DNA from: Streptomyces sp. NBC_00459
GTDB taxonomy: Bacteria; Actinomycetota; Actinomycetes; Streptomycetales; Streptomycetaceae
Direction: 5' to 3'
NCBI RefSeq assembly: GCF_036013955.1
Contig: NZ_CP107903.1
Span: 8,432,001-8,496,000 of the forward strand
Length of the DNA stretch: 64,000 nt
Below the pieces are notes generated by a model, which saw only the letters and a program-made list of their open reading frames with translations, was not told where the DNA came from and searched no databases. Positions 51,206 to 60,459 of the stretch are shown here, one piece after another (positions within the stretch are counted from its first letter, which is position 1; every line of letters starts with the position of its first letter). The position numbers were made by a program, and so were the translations under genes.

Positions 51206-53020
51206 ATGGGATCGCCTGAATCTCGCGAGGTCTCACCAGGCAAAGGGCCGGTACTCCTCGCACTTCGTTATTACGGACGGGAGTTGGCCCGCCTGCGGTG
51301 GCTGACGGCCCCCGCGATGCTGCTGCCGGCGCTCGGCAACATCGGGCTCGCCTACATCGCGCCACTGGTCGTCGCCAAGCTCGTCGGCCGAATCGCCGAC
51401 GACGACGGCATCACCGTCGGCTCGGCAATGCCCTACGTCCTGGCCTTCGCCGGCATCATGCTGCTCTCGGAGGTGCTGTGGCGCGTGGGCCTGCACTGCC
51501 TGAACCGCGTCGACGCCCGCGGCATCGAGCACCTGTACGTGATCGGCATGGACGAGCTGTTCGCCAAGGACGCCGCGTTCTTCCACGACAACTTCGCCGG
51601 CTCGCTCACCAAGCGGGTCCTGAGTTTCGCCTCCCGGTTCGAGGAGTTCGTCGACACGCTGACGTTCCAGGTCGTGGGCAGTCTGGTGCCACTCGTGTTC
51701 GGGTCGGTGGTCCTGTGGCGCTACGAACCGCTGCTCGTGGTCGGCCTGTTGGCGATGATCGCCCTGACGGCACTGTGCGTGGTGCCCCTCATCCGGCGCC
51801 GTCAGGCACTCGTCGACAAGCGCGAGGAGGCGATCGCCCGGGTGTCGGGCCATGTCGCCGACAGCCTGATGAACATGGACACGGTCCGGGCGTTCGCCGC
51901 CGAGGAGCGTGAGGCCGCCGAGCACCGGAACCGGGTCGCGGCATCACGGCGGCTCATGCTCAGGTCCTGGGACTACGGCAACCTGCGCATCGACACGCTG
52001 GTCGCGCCGCTGTCCGTGCTGACCAACGCCCTGGGTCTGTTGCTCGCTGTCACGCTCGCCGGGGGCGGGCACGGCGTGGAGACGGTCGTCGTCGCCTTCA
52101 CGTACTACTCGAACGCCACACGGATCATGTTCGAGTTCAACCAGATCTACCGTCGGCTGGAGAGCTCGATGACGGAGGCCGCGCAGTTCACCGAGCTGCT
52201 GCTGACATCGCCGACCGTGCTCGACCCGGCCGCACCGGAAGCCCTGGGGTCCCGGGCCGCCGACGTCCGCTTCGAGAACGTGACCTTCGCCCACGCGGGC
52301 GCCGAGCCGCTCTTCCAGGGACTCGACCTGGCGGTGCCCAGCGGGGCGAAGATCGGCCTCGTCGGCCGTTCCGGCGGGGGCAAGACCACGCTCAGCCGAC
52401 TGCTGCTGCGGATGACGGACATCGACGCCGGCCGGATCATGATCGGGGGGCAGGACATCAGCCGGCTGCGCCAGGCCGACCTGCGCGGCCTGATCGCCTA
52501 CGTGCCGCAGGACCCGGCGATGTTCCACCGCACGCTGCGGGACAACATCGCGTTCGCCCGGCCGGACGCCACCGACGCAGAGATCCGCCGCGCGGCCGAG
52601 GCGGCGCACGTCACGGAGTTCGCCGACGCGCTGCCGGAAGGCTTCGACACCATGGTGGGCGAACGCGGGGTCAAGCTGTCCGGCGGTCAGCGCCAGCGGG
52701 TCGCCCTGGCCCGGGCGATCCTGCGCGACGCGCCGATCCTGCTGCTCGACGAGGCCACCAGCGCCCTGGACTCCGAGAGCGAGATCCTCGTCCAGGAGGC
52801 GCTGTGGCGGCTCATGGAGGGGCGGACGGCGCTGGTGGTGGCCCACCGGCTGAGCACGGTCGCCACCATGGACCGACTCGTCGTCCTCGATCGCGGCCGG
52901 ATCGTCGAGCAGGGCACGCACCAGGAGCTTCTCGCTACGGAAGGTGCCTACGCGAAGCTCTGGCAGCACCAGTCGGGCGGCTTCCTGGACGACAGCCCCG
53001 CGAGGGCCGACCTGCACTGA
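51206..53020 (+). CDS. ABC exporter, fused permease and ATPase
   Basis: 604 residues. Six membrane helices (about 25-320) are followed by the nucleotide-binding domain: Walker A LVGRSGGGKTTLSRLL, Q-loop AYVPQDPAMFHRT, signature KLSGGQRQRVALARA, Walker B ILLLDEATSALDSES, and H-loop VVAHRLST. Typical half-size exporter working as a homodimer, for drugs, peptides or lipids. The ATG at 51206 (GGGTGGGA upstream) is chosen over a GTG six bases earlier; the long frame further upstream is antisense to GH43 and not coding. Ends 99 bp before pyc. Confidence 0.9.
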   Translation: MGSPESREVSPGKGPVLLALRYYGRELARLRWLTAPAMLLPALGNIGLAYIAPLVVAKLVGRIADDDGITVGSAMPYVLAFAGIMLLSEVLWRVGLHCLNRVDARGIEHLYVIGMDELFAKDAAFFHDNFAGSLTKRVLSFASRFEEFVDTLTFQVVGSLVPLVFGSVVLWRYEPLLVVGLLAMIALTALCVVPLIRRRQALVDKREEAIARVSGHVADSLMNMDTVRAFAAEEREAAEHRNRVAASRRLMLRSWDYGNLRIDTLVAPLSVLTNALGLLLAVTLAGGGHGVETVVVAFTYYSNATRIMFEFNQIYRRLESSMTEAAQFTELLLTSPTVLDPAAPEALGSRAADVRFENVTFAHAGAEPLFQGLDLAVPSGAKIGLVGRSGGGKTTLSRLLLRMTDIDAGRIMIGGQDISRLRQADLRGLIAYVPQDPAMFHRTLRDNIAFARPDATDAEIRRAAEAAHVTEFADALPEGFDTMVGERGVKLSGGQRQRVALARAILRDAPILLLDEATSALDSESEILVQEALWRLMEGRTALVVAHRLSTVATMDRLVVLDRGRIVEQGTHQELLATEGAYAKLWQHQSGGFLDDSPARADLH

Positions 53021-53119
53021 ACGGAGCCCCGGCGGGGGTGAGTGGCCCGGCTCACATGGCGCGAGCCGGGTCTGGCCGACACCATGGGGCGCGTCACCGG
53101 CAGGCTGAAGGGATCCAGG

Positions 53120-56100
53120 ATGTTCCGCAAGGTGCTGGTCGCCAACCGAGGTGAGATCGCGATTCGCGCGTTCCGCGCCAGCTATGAGCTGGGCGCGCGG
53201 ACCGTGGCCGTCTTCCCGCACGAGGACCGCAATTCACTGCATCGGTTGAAGGCCGACGAGGCCTACGAGATCGGCCGGCCGGGACACCCGGTCCGGGCGT
53301 ACCTCTCCGTGGAGGAGATCGTCCGTGCGGCGCGACAGGCGGGCGCGGACGCGGTCTACCCCGGCTACGGGTTCCTCTCGGAGAACCCCGATCTGGCGAG
53401 CGCCTGCGAGGAGGCCGGCATCACCTTCGTCGGGCCCAGCGCCGACACACTGGAGCTGACCGGCAACAAGGCGAGCGCGGTGGCCGCCGCACGTGCGGCC
53501 GGCGTACCGGTGCTGGCCTCCTCGGAGCCCTCCGCCGACGTGGACGAACTCGTCCGCGCCGCCGAGGACATCGGCTTCCCGTTGTTCGTCAAGGCCGTCG
53601 CCGGCGGAGGCGGGCGCGGCATGCGGCGGGTCGAGGAACCCGCCCAGCTGCGTGAGTCCATCGAGGCCGCGGCACGCGAGGCGGCCTCCGCGTTCGGCGA
53701 CTCCACGGTGTTCCTGGAGAAGGCGGTCGTCGAACCACGCCACATCGAGGTGCAGATCCTCGCCGACGGGCAGGGCAACGTCATCCACCTCTTCGAGCGC
53801 GACTGCTCGGTGCAGCGGCGCCACCAGAAGGTGATCGAGATGGCCCCCGCGCCGAACCTCGACCCGGAGCTGCGGGACCGGATCTGCGCCGACGCCGTGC
53901 GGTTCGCCCAGGAGATCGGCTACCGCAACGCGGGCACCGTGGAGTTCCTGCTCGACCGCGACGGCAACCACGTCTTCATCGAGATGAACCCGCGCATCCA
54001 GGTCGAGCACACGGTGACCGAGGAGGTCACCGACGTCGACCTCGTGCAGTCCCAGCTGCGCATCGCCTCCGGCGAGACGCTCGCCGACCTGGGGCTCTCC
54101 CAGGACACCGTCACCCTGCACGGGGCCGCGCTCCAGTGCCGGATCACCACCGAGGACCCCGCCAACGGCTTCCGCCCGGACACCGGCCGGATCAGCGCCT
54201 ACCGCTCACCGGGCGGCTCCGGCATCCGGCTGGACGGCGGCACCACCCACGCCGGTACGGACATCAGCGCGCACTTCGACTCGATGCTGGTCAAACTCAC
54301 CTGCCGGGGCCGTGACTTCGGGACCGCGATCAGCCGGGCCCGGCGTGCCGTCGCCGAGTTCCGGATCCGTGGCGTGGCCACGAACATTCCGTTCCTGCAG
54401 GCCGTGCTCGACGACGCGGACTTCCGGGCCGGCCGGGTCACGACGTCGTTCATCGAGCGACGACCGCACCTGCTCACGGCACGTCACTCCGCCGACCGAG
54501 GCACGAAGCTGCTCACCTATCTCGCCGACATCACGGTGAACAAGCCGCACGGTGAGCGGCCCGAGCTGATCGACCCGGTCAGCAAGGTCCCGCCGCTGCC
54601 GGACACGGAACCGCCCGCCGGCTCCCGGCAGCGGCTCGTCGAACTCGGCCCGGAGGGCTTCGCCCGGTGGCTGCGCGAGTCACCGGTCATCGGCGTCACC
54701 GACACCACGTTCCGCGACGCCCACCAGTCGCTGCTGGCCACCCGGGTCCGTACCAAGGACATGCTCGCCATCGCCCCGGTGGTCGCGCGGACCCTGCCCG
54801 AGCTGCTGTCCCTGGAGTGCTGGGGCGGCGCCACCTACGACGTCGCTCTCCGCTTCCTCGCCGAGGACCCCTGGGACCGTCTGGCCGCCCTGCGCGAGGC
54901 CGTCCCGAACATCTGCCTGCAGATGCTGCTGCGCGGCCGTAACACCGTGGGCTACACGCCGTACCCGACCGAGGTGACCGACGCCTTCGTGCAGGAGGCC
55001 GCCGCCACCGGCATCGACATCTTCCGGATCTTCGACGCGCTCAACGACGTCGGACAGATGCGGCCCGCCATCGACGCCGTACGGGAGACGGGAACGGCTG
55101 TCGCCGAGGTCGCCCTGTGCTACACGTCCGACCTGTCCGATCCGGCCGAGCGGCTCTACACCCTGGACTACTACCTCCGTCTCGCCGAGCAGATCGTCGA
55201 CGCGGGCGCCCACATCCTGGCCGTCAAGGACATGGCGGGCCTGCTCAGGGCGCCGGCCGCCGCGACGCTCGTATCGGCGCTGCGCCGCGAGTTCGATCTG
55301 CCGGTGCACATCCACACCCACGACACCGCCGGCGGTCAGCTCGCCACCTACCTCGCCGCGATCCAGGCCGGCGCGGACGCGGTCGACGGCGCGGTGGCCT
55401 CGATGGCGGGCACCACCTCGCAGCCCTCGCTGTCGGGCATCGTCGCCGCGACCGACTACTCCGAGCGGCCCACCGGGCTGAGCCTGAAGGCCGTGGGCGA
55501 TCTGGAGCCGTACTGGGAGAGCGTCCGGAAGGTCTACGCACCGTTCGAGGCGGGCCTCGCCTCGCCGACCGGGCGCGTCTACCACCACGAGATCCCCGGC
55601 GGCCAGCTGTCCAACCTGCGCACCCAGGCGGTCGCGCTGGGCCTCGGCGACCGTTTCGAGGCGATCGAGGCGATGTACGCCGCCGCCGACCGGATCCTCG
55701 GCCGGCTGGTGAAGGTCACCCCTTCGTCGAAGGTGGTCGGGGACCTCGCGCTCCACCTCGTCGGCGCCGATGTCTCGCCGGACGACTTCGAGGCGACGCC
55801 GAACAGGTTCGACATCCCCGACTCCGTCATCGGCTTCCTGCGCGGCGAGCTGGGCAACCCGCCCGGCGGCTGGCCGGAGCCGTTCCGCACCAAGGCGCTG
55901 GAGGGTCGTGCCGCCCCCAAGCCCATGACGGAACTGACCGCGGACGACCGCACGGGCCTGGCCAAGGACCGTCGGGCGACGCTCAACCGGCTGCTGTTCC
56001 CCGGGCCGACACGCGAGTACGAGACACACCGTCAGACCTATGGCGACACCAGTGTGCTGGCCAGCAAGGACTTCTTCTACGGGCTGCGTCCCGGGACGGA

Positions 56101-56494
56101 GTACGCGGTCGACCTCGAACCGGGCGTACGGCTGCTCATCGAGCTGGAAGCCGTGGGCGAGGCCGACGAGCGCGGCATGCGCACCGTGATGTCCACGCTG
56201 AACGGCCAACTGCGGCCGATCCAGGTGCGCGACACCGCCGTGTCCTCGGACATCCCGGTGACGGAGAAGGCGGACCGGGCCAAGCCCGGGCATGTCGCCG
56301 CGCCGTTCGCCGGAGTGGTGACCCTCGCCGTCGCCGAGGGGGACGAGGTGGCGGTCGGCGCCACGGTGGCCACCATCGAGGCGATGAAGATGGAAGCCGC
56401 GGTCACCGCCTCGAAGGCCGGGAAGGTGACGAGGCTGGCCATCAACAGGATCCAGCAGGTGGAAGGCGGCGACCTGCTCGTGGAGATCGCCTGA
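53120..56494 (+). CDS. pyc: Pyruvate carboxylase
   Basis: 1,124 residues, the normal length for a single-chain enzyme. Biotin carboxylase domain (about 1-450): FRKVLVANRGEIAIRAFRAS, KAVAGGGGRGMRRVEEPAQL, FIEMNPRIQVEHTVTEEVTD. Carboxyltransferase domain (about 530-810): DTTFRDAHQSLLATRVRTKD, LRGRNTVGYTPYP, IFRIFDALNDVGQM, IHTHDTAGGQLATYL. Biotinyl domain with the Lys in TIEAMKMEAAVTA near the end. It makes oxaloacetate from pyruvate, bicarbonate and ATP for anaplerosis. The ATG at 53120 gives the canonical N-terminus; GGATCCAGG lies just before. Confidence 0.97.
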   Translation: MFRKVLVANRGEIAIRAFRASYELGARTVAVFPHEDRNSLHRLKADEAYEIGRPGHPVRAYLSVEEIVRAARQAGADAVYPGYGFLSENPDLASACEEAGITFVGPSADTLELTGNKASAVAAARAAGVPVLASSEPSADVDELVRAAEDIGFPLFVKAVAGGGGRGMRRVEEPAQLRESIEAAAREAASAFGDSTVFLEKAVVEPRHIEVQILADGQGNVIHLFERDCSVQRRHQKVIEMAPAPNLDPELRDRICADAVRFAQEIGYRNAGTVEFLLDRDGNHVFIEMNPRIQVEHTVTEEVTDVDLVQSQLRIASGETLADLGLSQDTVTLHGAALQCRITTEDPANGFRPDTGRISAYRSPGGSGIRLDGGTTHAGTDISAHFDSMLVKLTCRGRDFGTAISRARRAVAEFRIRGVATNIPFLQAVLDDADFRAGRVTTSFIERRPHLLTARHSADRGTKLLTYLADITVNKPHGERPELIDPVSKVPPLPDTEPPAGSRQRLVELGPEGFARWLRESPVIGVTDTTFRDAHQSLLATRVRTKDMLAIAPVVARTLPELLSLECWGGATYDVALRFLAEDPWDRLAALREAVPNICLQMLLRGRNTVGYTPYPTEVTDAFVQEAAATGIDIFRIFDALNDVGQMRPAIDAVRETGTAVAEVALCYTSDLSDPAERLYTLDYYLRLAEQIVDAGAHILAVKDMAGLLRAPAAATLVSALRREFDLPVHIHTHDTAGGQLATYLAAIQAGADAVDGAVASMAGTTSQPSLSGIVAATDYSERPTGLSLKAVGDLEPYWESVRKVYAPFEAGLASPTGRVYHHEIPGGQLSNLRTQAVALGLGDRFEAIEAMYAAADRILGRLVKVTPSSKVVGDLALHLVGADVSPDDFEATPNRFDIPDSVIGFLRGELGNPPGGWPEPFRTKALEGRAAPKPMTELTADDRTGLAKDRRATLNRLLFPGPTREYETHRQTYGDTSVLASKDFFYGLRPGTEYAVDLEPGVRLLIELEAVGEADERGMRTVMSTLNGQLRPIQVRDTAVSSDIPVTEKADRAKPGHVAAPFAGVVTLAVAEGDEVAVGATVATIEAMKMEAAVTASKAGKVTRLAINRIQQVEGGDLLVEIA

Positions 56495-56504
56495 TTCCAG
56501 GGCC

Positions 56505-56548
56505 GGTCCGCTCCCGGGCGACAGTGACAACCGCTCGGGAGCCGGACC
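56505..56548. terminator. Bidirectional hairpin between pyc and the ABC exporter
   Basis: GGTCCG-CTCCCG pairs with CGGGAG-C-CGGACC (12 bp, one bulge) around a 19-nt loop, between two convergent stop codons. Confidence 0.65.
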
Positions 56549-56556
56549 GCCGGGAC

Positions 56557-58536
56557 TCAGGACGCCTGTCCGCCGTAGTAGTAGCCCTCGGGGCCGCCGG
56601 CCACGGCGTACGGGGGAGGCGTGAGCGGGGACGGGAGCGGCCCGGCCGGATCGGTGGTGGCCTCCCTCCGGGAACTGTGCAGGTGGGCATAGGTGCCGCC
56701 CAGCGCGAGGAGTTCGGCGTGGCGGCCGGTCTCGACGACGCGGCCCTGGTCGATGACCAGGATGCGGTCGGCGTCCGGAGCCAGGTCCAGGTCATGCGTG
56801 ATCACGATCGTGGTGCGGCCGGCCATCAGACGGCGCAGCGGTTCGACGATGCGGCGGGAGGCGATCGCGTCGAGGCCGGTGGTGGGCTCGTCGAGGACGA
56901 GGACCGGAGCGTCGCGCAGTACGGCCCTGGCGATGGCGAGGCGCTGCAACTGGCCGCCGGACAGCCGCGCCGAGTTGGGGTCGACCCGGGTGTCGTACCC
57001 GTCGGGGAGCGCGGTGACGAAGTCGTGTGCGTCGGCGGTGCGGGCCGCCTCCTCGATGGCGCGGTCGCTGGCCCCGGGCCGGCCGCAGGCGATGTTGGCG
57101 CGGACCGTGTCGTGCAGGACCAGGGTCTCCTGCGGCAGCAGGGCGATGTACTCGCGCAGCCGGTCCAGAGGGAAGTCCGTCAACGGGGTGCCGTCCAGCA
57201 GGACGGCGCCGGAGTCGGGGTCGTAGAAGCGCAGCAGGAGCTTGGAGAGGGTGGACTTGCCGGCGCCGCTCGGTCCGGTGACGATCACCAGTTCGCCGGG
57301 TCGGACGGTGAACGACAGTGCGTCGAGCGCTGTGCTGTCGGCGCCCGGATAGCGGAAGGAGACGGCGCGTACCTCGACGTTGCCGTCGGGCCGACCGGTC
57401 CCGGTGCGCGTAGGACCGGGCGGATCGGAGACCGCGGGCCGGGCGTCCAGTACCTCGATGAGCCGTTCGGCGCCGGCCGTGGCGGCGGTGACCAGGAGGC
57501 CCAGCTGGGCGAGGCCGCGGATGGGCGGGTAGAGGTAGCCGAGGAGCGCGGCGAACGCGAGCAGTTGGCCGAGCGTCATCTGTCCTTCGGAGATCTCCCG
57601 GACGCCGATGCCGATCACGGCCAGCACGCAGATCGTCTCGATGACCTGGACCAGCTGTCCGTACGCCTGGTTGAGGCGGGCCGAGCGCACTGACGCCTGG
57701 AACCACGCCGTCGCCTCCTGCTTGAGCCTGCGCCGCTCGGCGTCCTCGCGGCCGTACGCCTGGGTGAGGACGAGGTTGCCGAGGGATTCCTCCACCACGG
57801 ACGTCACCGCGCCGTCGGCGACGCGGCCGTCCCGGGCGACGGACTTGACGCCGGCGGAGAACCTCCGGGCGGCCAGCCAGAACAGCGGGGCGAGGGCGAA
57901 GGTGACCGCGGCGAGGTCCCACTGCAGCCAGAACGCGGCGGCAGCGTAGAAGACGGCGCTGAACAGCGCGGAGGCGGTGCCGATGAGGCCGGAGACAGCC
58001 ATCTGCTCGATCGCCTCGATGTCACCGGTCAGCCGGGAGAGCAGATCGCCCTGGCGGTGGCGCTGGAAGAAGTGCGGGGGCAGCTTCTGCACATGGTCGA
58101 AGACGTGCTCACGCAGCCGCATCACGAACCGCTCCGACACCCACACGGACAGGGAACCGCCCGCGTATCCGATGGCCGCGCCCACCACGGCGATGCCCAG
58201 CCACTGGGCGGCGGGTGTCCAGAAGGCGTCCAGCGAGCCGTTCTGGAGCGCGTTGTCGGTGAGGTCGCCGAAGAGCAGGACGGCGGAGGTCTCGGCGAGC
58301 GCGCCGAGCACGGTGCACAGCCAGACGGCCACGAGCCGGTGCCGCAGCCCTTTCGTCATGGGCCAGAAACGGCGGAATGCGGTGCGGGCGGGTACGGCGG
58401 GGGTGGCGTACGACTCGTATTCCTCGGCCCGCTCGCCCTTTTCCGAATTGATCGGAAATCCGTACACGGACATTTCAATGCCCGGCGGCACACTTCGCGG
58501 ATGATCAATTTCCGAATAACCCTTGGTCGCACGCAT
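56557..58536 (-). CDS. ABC exporter, fused permease and ATPase
   Basis: 659 residues. A soluble N-terminal ~60 residues (KGYSEIDHPRSVPPGIEMSV) precede six membrane helices (about 65-345). The ATPase domain has Walker A VTGPSGAGKSTLSKLL, Q-loop ALLPQETLVLHDT, signature RLSGGQLQRLAIARA, Walker B VLVLDEPTTGLDA and VITHDLD. The C-terminus ends in a Gly/Tyr tail (GGPEGYYYGGQAS). ATG at 58536 follows CAGGAGAG. It lies 97 bp downstream of a small peptide gene on the same strand, with a strong hairpin between; the peptide may be its substrate, which is inference. Confidence 0.9.
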   Translation of the reverse strand: MRATKGYSEIDHPRSVPPGIEMSVYGFPINSEKGERAEEYESYATPAVPARTAFRRFWPMTKGLRHRLVAVWLCTVLGALAETSAVLLFGDLTDNALQNGSLDAFWTPAAQWLGIAVVGAAIGYAGGSLSVWVSERFVMRLREHVFDHVQKLPPHFFQRHRQGDLLSRLTGDIEAIEQMAVSGLIGTASALFSAVFYAAAAFWLQWDLAAVTFALAPLFWLAARRFSAGVKSVARDGRVADGAVTSVVEESLGNLVLTQAYGREDAERRRLKQEATAWFQASVRSARLNQAYGQLVQVIETICVLAVIGIGVREISEGQMTLGQLLAFAALLGYLYPPIRGLAQLGLLVTAATAGAERLIEVLDARPAVSDPPGPTRTGTGRPDGNVEVRAVSFRYPGADSTALDALSFTVRPGELVIVTGPSGAGKSTLSKLLLRFYDPDSGAVLLDGTPLTDFPLDRLREYIALLPQETLVLHDTVRANIACGRPGASDRAIEEAARTADAHDFVTALPDGYDTRVDPNSARLSGGQLQRLAIARAVLRDAPVLVLDEPTTGLDAIASRRIVEPLRRLMAGRTTIVITHDLDLAPDADRILVIDQGRVVETGRHAELLALGGTYAHLHSSRREATTDPAGPLPSPLTPPPYAVAGGPEGYYYGGQAS

Positions 58537-58578
58537 GACTCTCCTGTGACGCACACAGTGCTGCGGAGCGGGAACGCC

Positions 58579-58610
58579 GGGAGGGCCGGTGGAAGACCAC
58601 CGGCCCTCCC
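58579..58610 (-). terminator. Strong hairpin between the peptide gene and the ABC exporter
   Basis: Perfect 14-bp stem GGGAGGGCCGGTGG / CCACCGGCCCTCCC with an AAGA loop, 23 bp after the peptide stop. It would make the peptide mRNA the major product, with reduced read-through into the exporter. Confidence 0.8.
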
Positions 58611-58632
58611 GATGAGCAGGGCTTCTCGTACG

Positions 58633-58788
58633 TCAGTTGCCGGCCCGGGGCGGCACGGGCTCACCGGGCCGCGGGCGCCGGCGGCGCGCCTGCTGGGCGT
58701 CCTGCGGGGGCTGCGGGAACCGGTTGGCGGTGGGGTCCGCGTTCGCGTTCCGGCGGGGGGTTAGCGGGGCGACAACCCTGAAGCTCAT
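58633..58788 (-). CDS. 51-residue peptide with its own terminator
   Basis: MSFRVVAPLTPRRNANADPT, then ANRFPQPPQDAQQ, a RRRR-containing basic stretch and PGEPVPPRAGN. AGAAGGAGT is ideally placed before the ATG, and a 14-bp hairpin follows the stop, so a real short transcript is likely. No Cys, so not a lanthipeptide or lasso precursor of the usual kind. Pro/Arg/Asn-rich and probably unstructured. Lies upstream of an exporter gene in the same direction. Family not recognised. Confidence 0.55.
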   Translation of the reverse strand: MSFRVVAPLTPRRNANADPTANRFPQPPQDAQQARRRRPRPGEPVPPRAGN

Positions 58789-58999
58789 ACTGACTCCTTC
58801 TGAGTTTCCAGTACTGCACGGGAGGAATTCCGCGTGGACGGACCGGGGTGTCGGGGCTGTTGCCCCGAGCCACCCCGCCGCCCGATGAAAGGAAACTTAA
58901 CACGGCCTCGCGTGGCGTTAGTGGAAATCTCAGAATTCAATTCCCATGGAAATGCTGTGGAAACCTTGGTAATTCCTGGGTATTGATTGTCCGCCCTGT

Positions 59000-59536
59000 T
59001 CAGGACAGGCAGCCGACATGGGCCAGGGCCTGCTTGAGGAGGACTCCCTGGCCGCCCGGCATCTCGTTCTGGACCACAGGGGAGGACGCCTCCTCCGGGC
59101 TGAACCAGACCAGGTCCAGAGCGTCCTGGCGGGGGCGGCAGTCGCCGGCCACCGGGACGATGTAGGCGAGGGACACCGCGTGCTGGCGGGGGTCGTGGAA
59201 CGGGGTGACCCCCAGCGTCGGGAAGTACTCCGCGACGGTGAAGGGCTGCGGGGAGGCCGGGACCCGGGGCAGCGCCACCGGACCGAGGTCCTTCTCCAGA
59301 TTGCGCAGAAGGGCGTCGCGCACGCGCTCGTGGTGCAGGACGCGGCCCGACACCAGAGCACGGCTGACGGTGCCGTCCGAGCTGATGCGCAGGAGCAGGC
59401 CGATCTTGGTGACTTCGCCGTTGTCGTCGACGCGCACCGGTACGGCTTCGACGTACAGGATCGGCATCCGTGCGCGAGACTGTTCGAGCTCGTCGGGTGC
59501 CAGCCAGCCGGGCGTGGTTTCGATCATGTCAGACAT
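59000..59536 (-). CDS. DUF4916 NUDIX-like protein
   Basis: 178 residues. The N-terminus WLAPDELEQSRARMPILYVE and the centre SRALVSGRVLHHERVRDALL, then AEYFPTLGVTPFHDPRQHAV, match the DUF4916 branch of the NUDIX fold. The classical NUDIX box (GX5EX7REUXEEXGU) is not present in full, so hydrolase activity is doubtful. The C-terminal EMPGGQGVLLKQALAHVGCL helix is conserved in the family. The ATG at 59536 has no Shine-Dalgarno. Same strand as the peptide and exporter genes, about 210 bp upstream. Confidence 0.75.
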   Translation of the reverse strand: MSDMIETTPGWLAPDELEQSRARMPILYVEAVPVRVDDNGEVTKIGLLLRISSDGTVSRALVSGRVLHHERVRDALLRNLEKDLGPVALPRVPASPQPFTVAEYFPTLGVTPFHDPRQHAVSLAYIVPVAGDCRPRQDALDLVWFSPEEASSPVVQNEMPGGQGVLLKQALAHVGCLS

Positions 59537-59618
59537 TTGCTGATCGTACTTTCAACTCGTCCTGTTTCTGCATAGCCGCTCCACGTCGAACGCGCCACAT
59601 CCGGGCGGCCCGTCGCAC

Positions 59619-60329
59619 TCACGCCTCCGGGTGCGCATGCCCGTTCTGCCATGCCCAGGCGGCGATCTCCACCCGGTTCCGGGCGGCCAGCTTCAGCTGC
59701 ACGCTCGACAGATGCGTCTTGACCGTGGAGAGGGAGACGAACAACGCGGCGGCGATCTCGGCGTTGGTGCGGCCCAGGGCGACCAGCCGGACCACGTCGA
59801 GTTCCCGGTCGGTGAGCGGTTCCCTGAGCGTCGCCGCGGAGACCGGGGGCGGGGGCGCCGGGCGGGACGCGGTGGTCTGCGGGGCGGTGATGTGCTGGAG
59901 CAGCCGGACCGTGATCGACGGCGACACCAGGGAGTCACCGGCAGCCGCGGCCCGTACCGCCTCCGCGAGGAGGGTGGGCCCGGAGTCCTTGAGCAGGAAG
60001 CCGCAGGCACCACCGCGCAGCGCCCCGTACACGTACTCGTCGAGGTCGAAGGTGGTGACCACGACGACCCGCATCGGGTCGGTGACACCCGGGCCGGCCA
60101 GCAGTCTCGTCGCCTCCAGGCCGTCGAGCTTGGGCATCCGGATGTCCAGCAGGCACACGTCAGGACGCTCACGACGGGCCAGCGCCACGGCCTCCTCCCC
60201 GTCTGCGGCCTCGGCGACGACGGTGATGTCGGGCTGGGCGTCCAGGAAGAAGCGGAAGCCGGTACGGACCATGTCCTGGTCGTCCGCGATGAGGACGCGG
60301 ATCGGAGGGCTGGGCGGGGCGGGGGTCAT
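59619..60329 (-). CDS. NarL/LuxR-family response regulator
   Basis: 236 residues. Receiver domain about 10-125 with VLIADDQDMVRTGFRFFL, phospho-acceptor Asp62 in CLLDIRMPKLDGLEA, Lys in GFLLKDSGP. A Pro-rich linker leads to a LuxR helix-turn-helix (about 170-230: LTDRELDVVRLVALGRTNAE, LFVSLSTVKTHLSSV). The ATG at 60329 is chosen because the upstream extension is a low-complexity Pro tract. No kinase gene is adjacent on this strand; the FtsX/ABC operon directly upstream is a likely target. Confidence 0.9.
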   Translation of the reverse strand: MTPAPPSPPIRVLIADDQDMVRTGFRFFLDAQPDITVVAEAADGEEAVALARRERPDVCLLDIRMPKLDGLEATRLLAGPGVTDPMRVVVVTTFDLDEYVYGALRGGACGFLLKDSGPTLLAEAVRAAAAGDSLVSPSITVRLLQHITAPQTTASRPAPPPPVSAATLREPLTDRELDVVRLVALGRTNAEIAAALFVSLSTVKTHLSSVQLKLAARNRVEIAAWAWQNGHAHPEA

Positions 60330-60459
60330 GGCTCGATCATGCCTCAGGGGTGGGAGGGGGAGCGGTGGAGTGGACGGTGGGAGTGAGGGAGGGGGAGGGG
60401 GCAAGCGGAAGGAGCGGGGTCTGGCCTCCCGTTGCAGGCCCTGACGTCGTACTTCGTCC

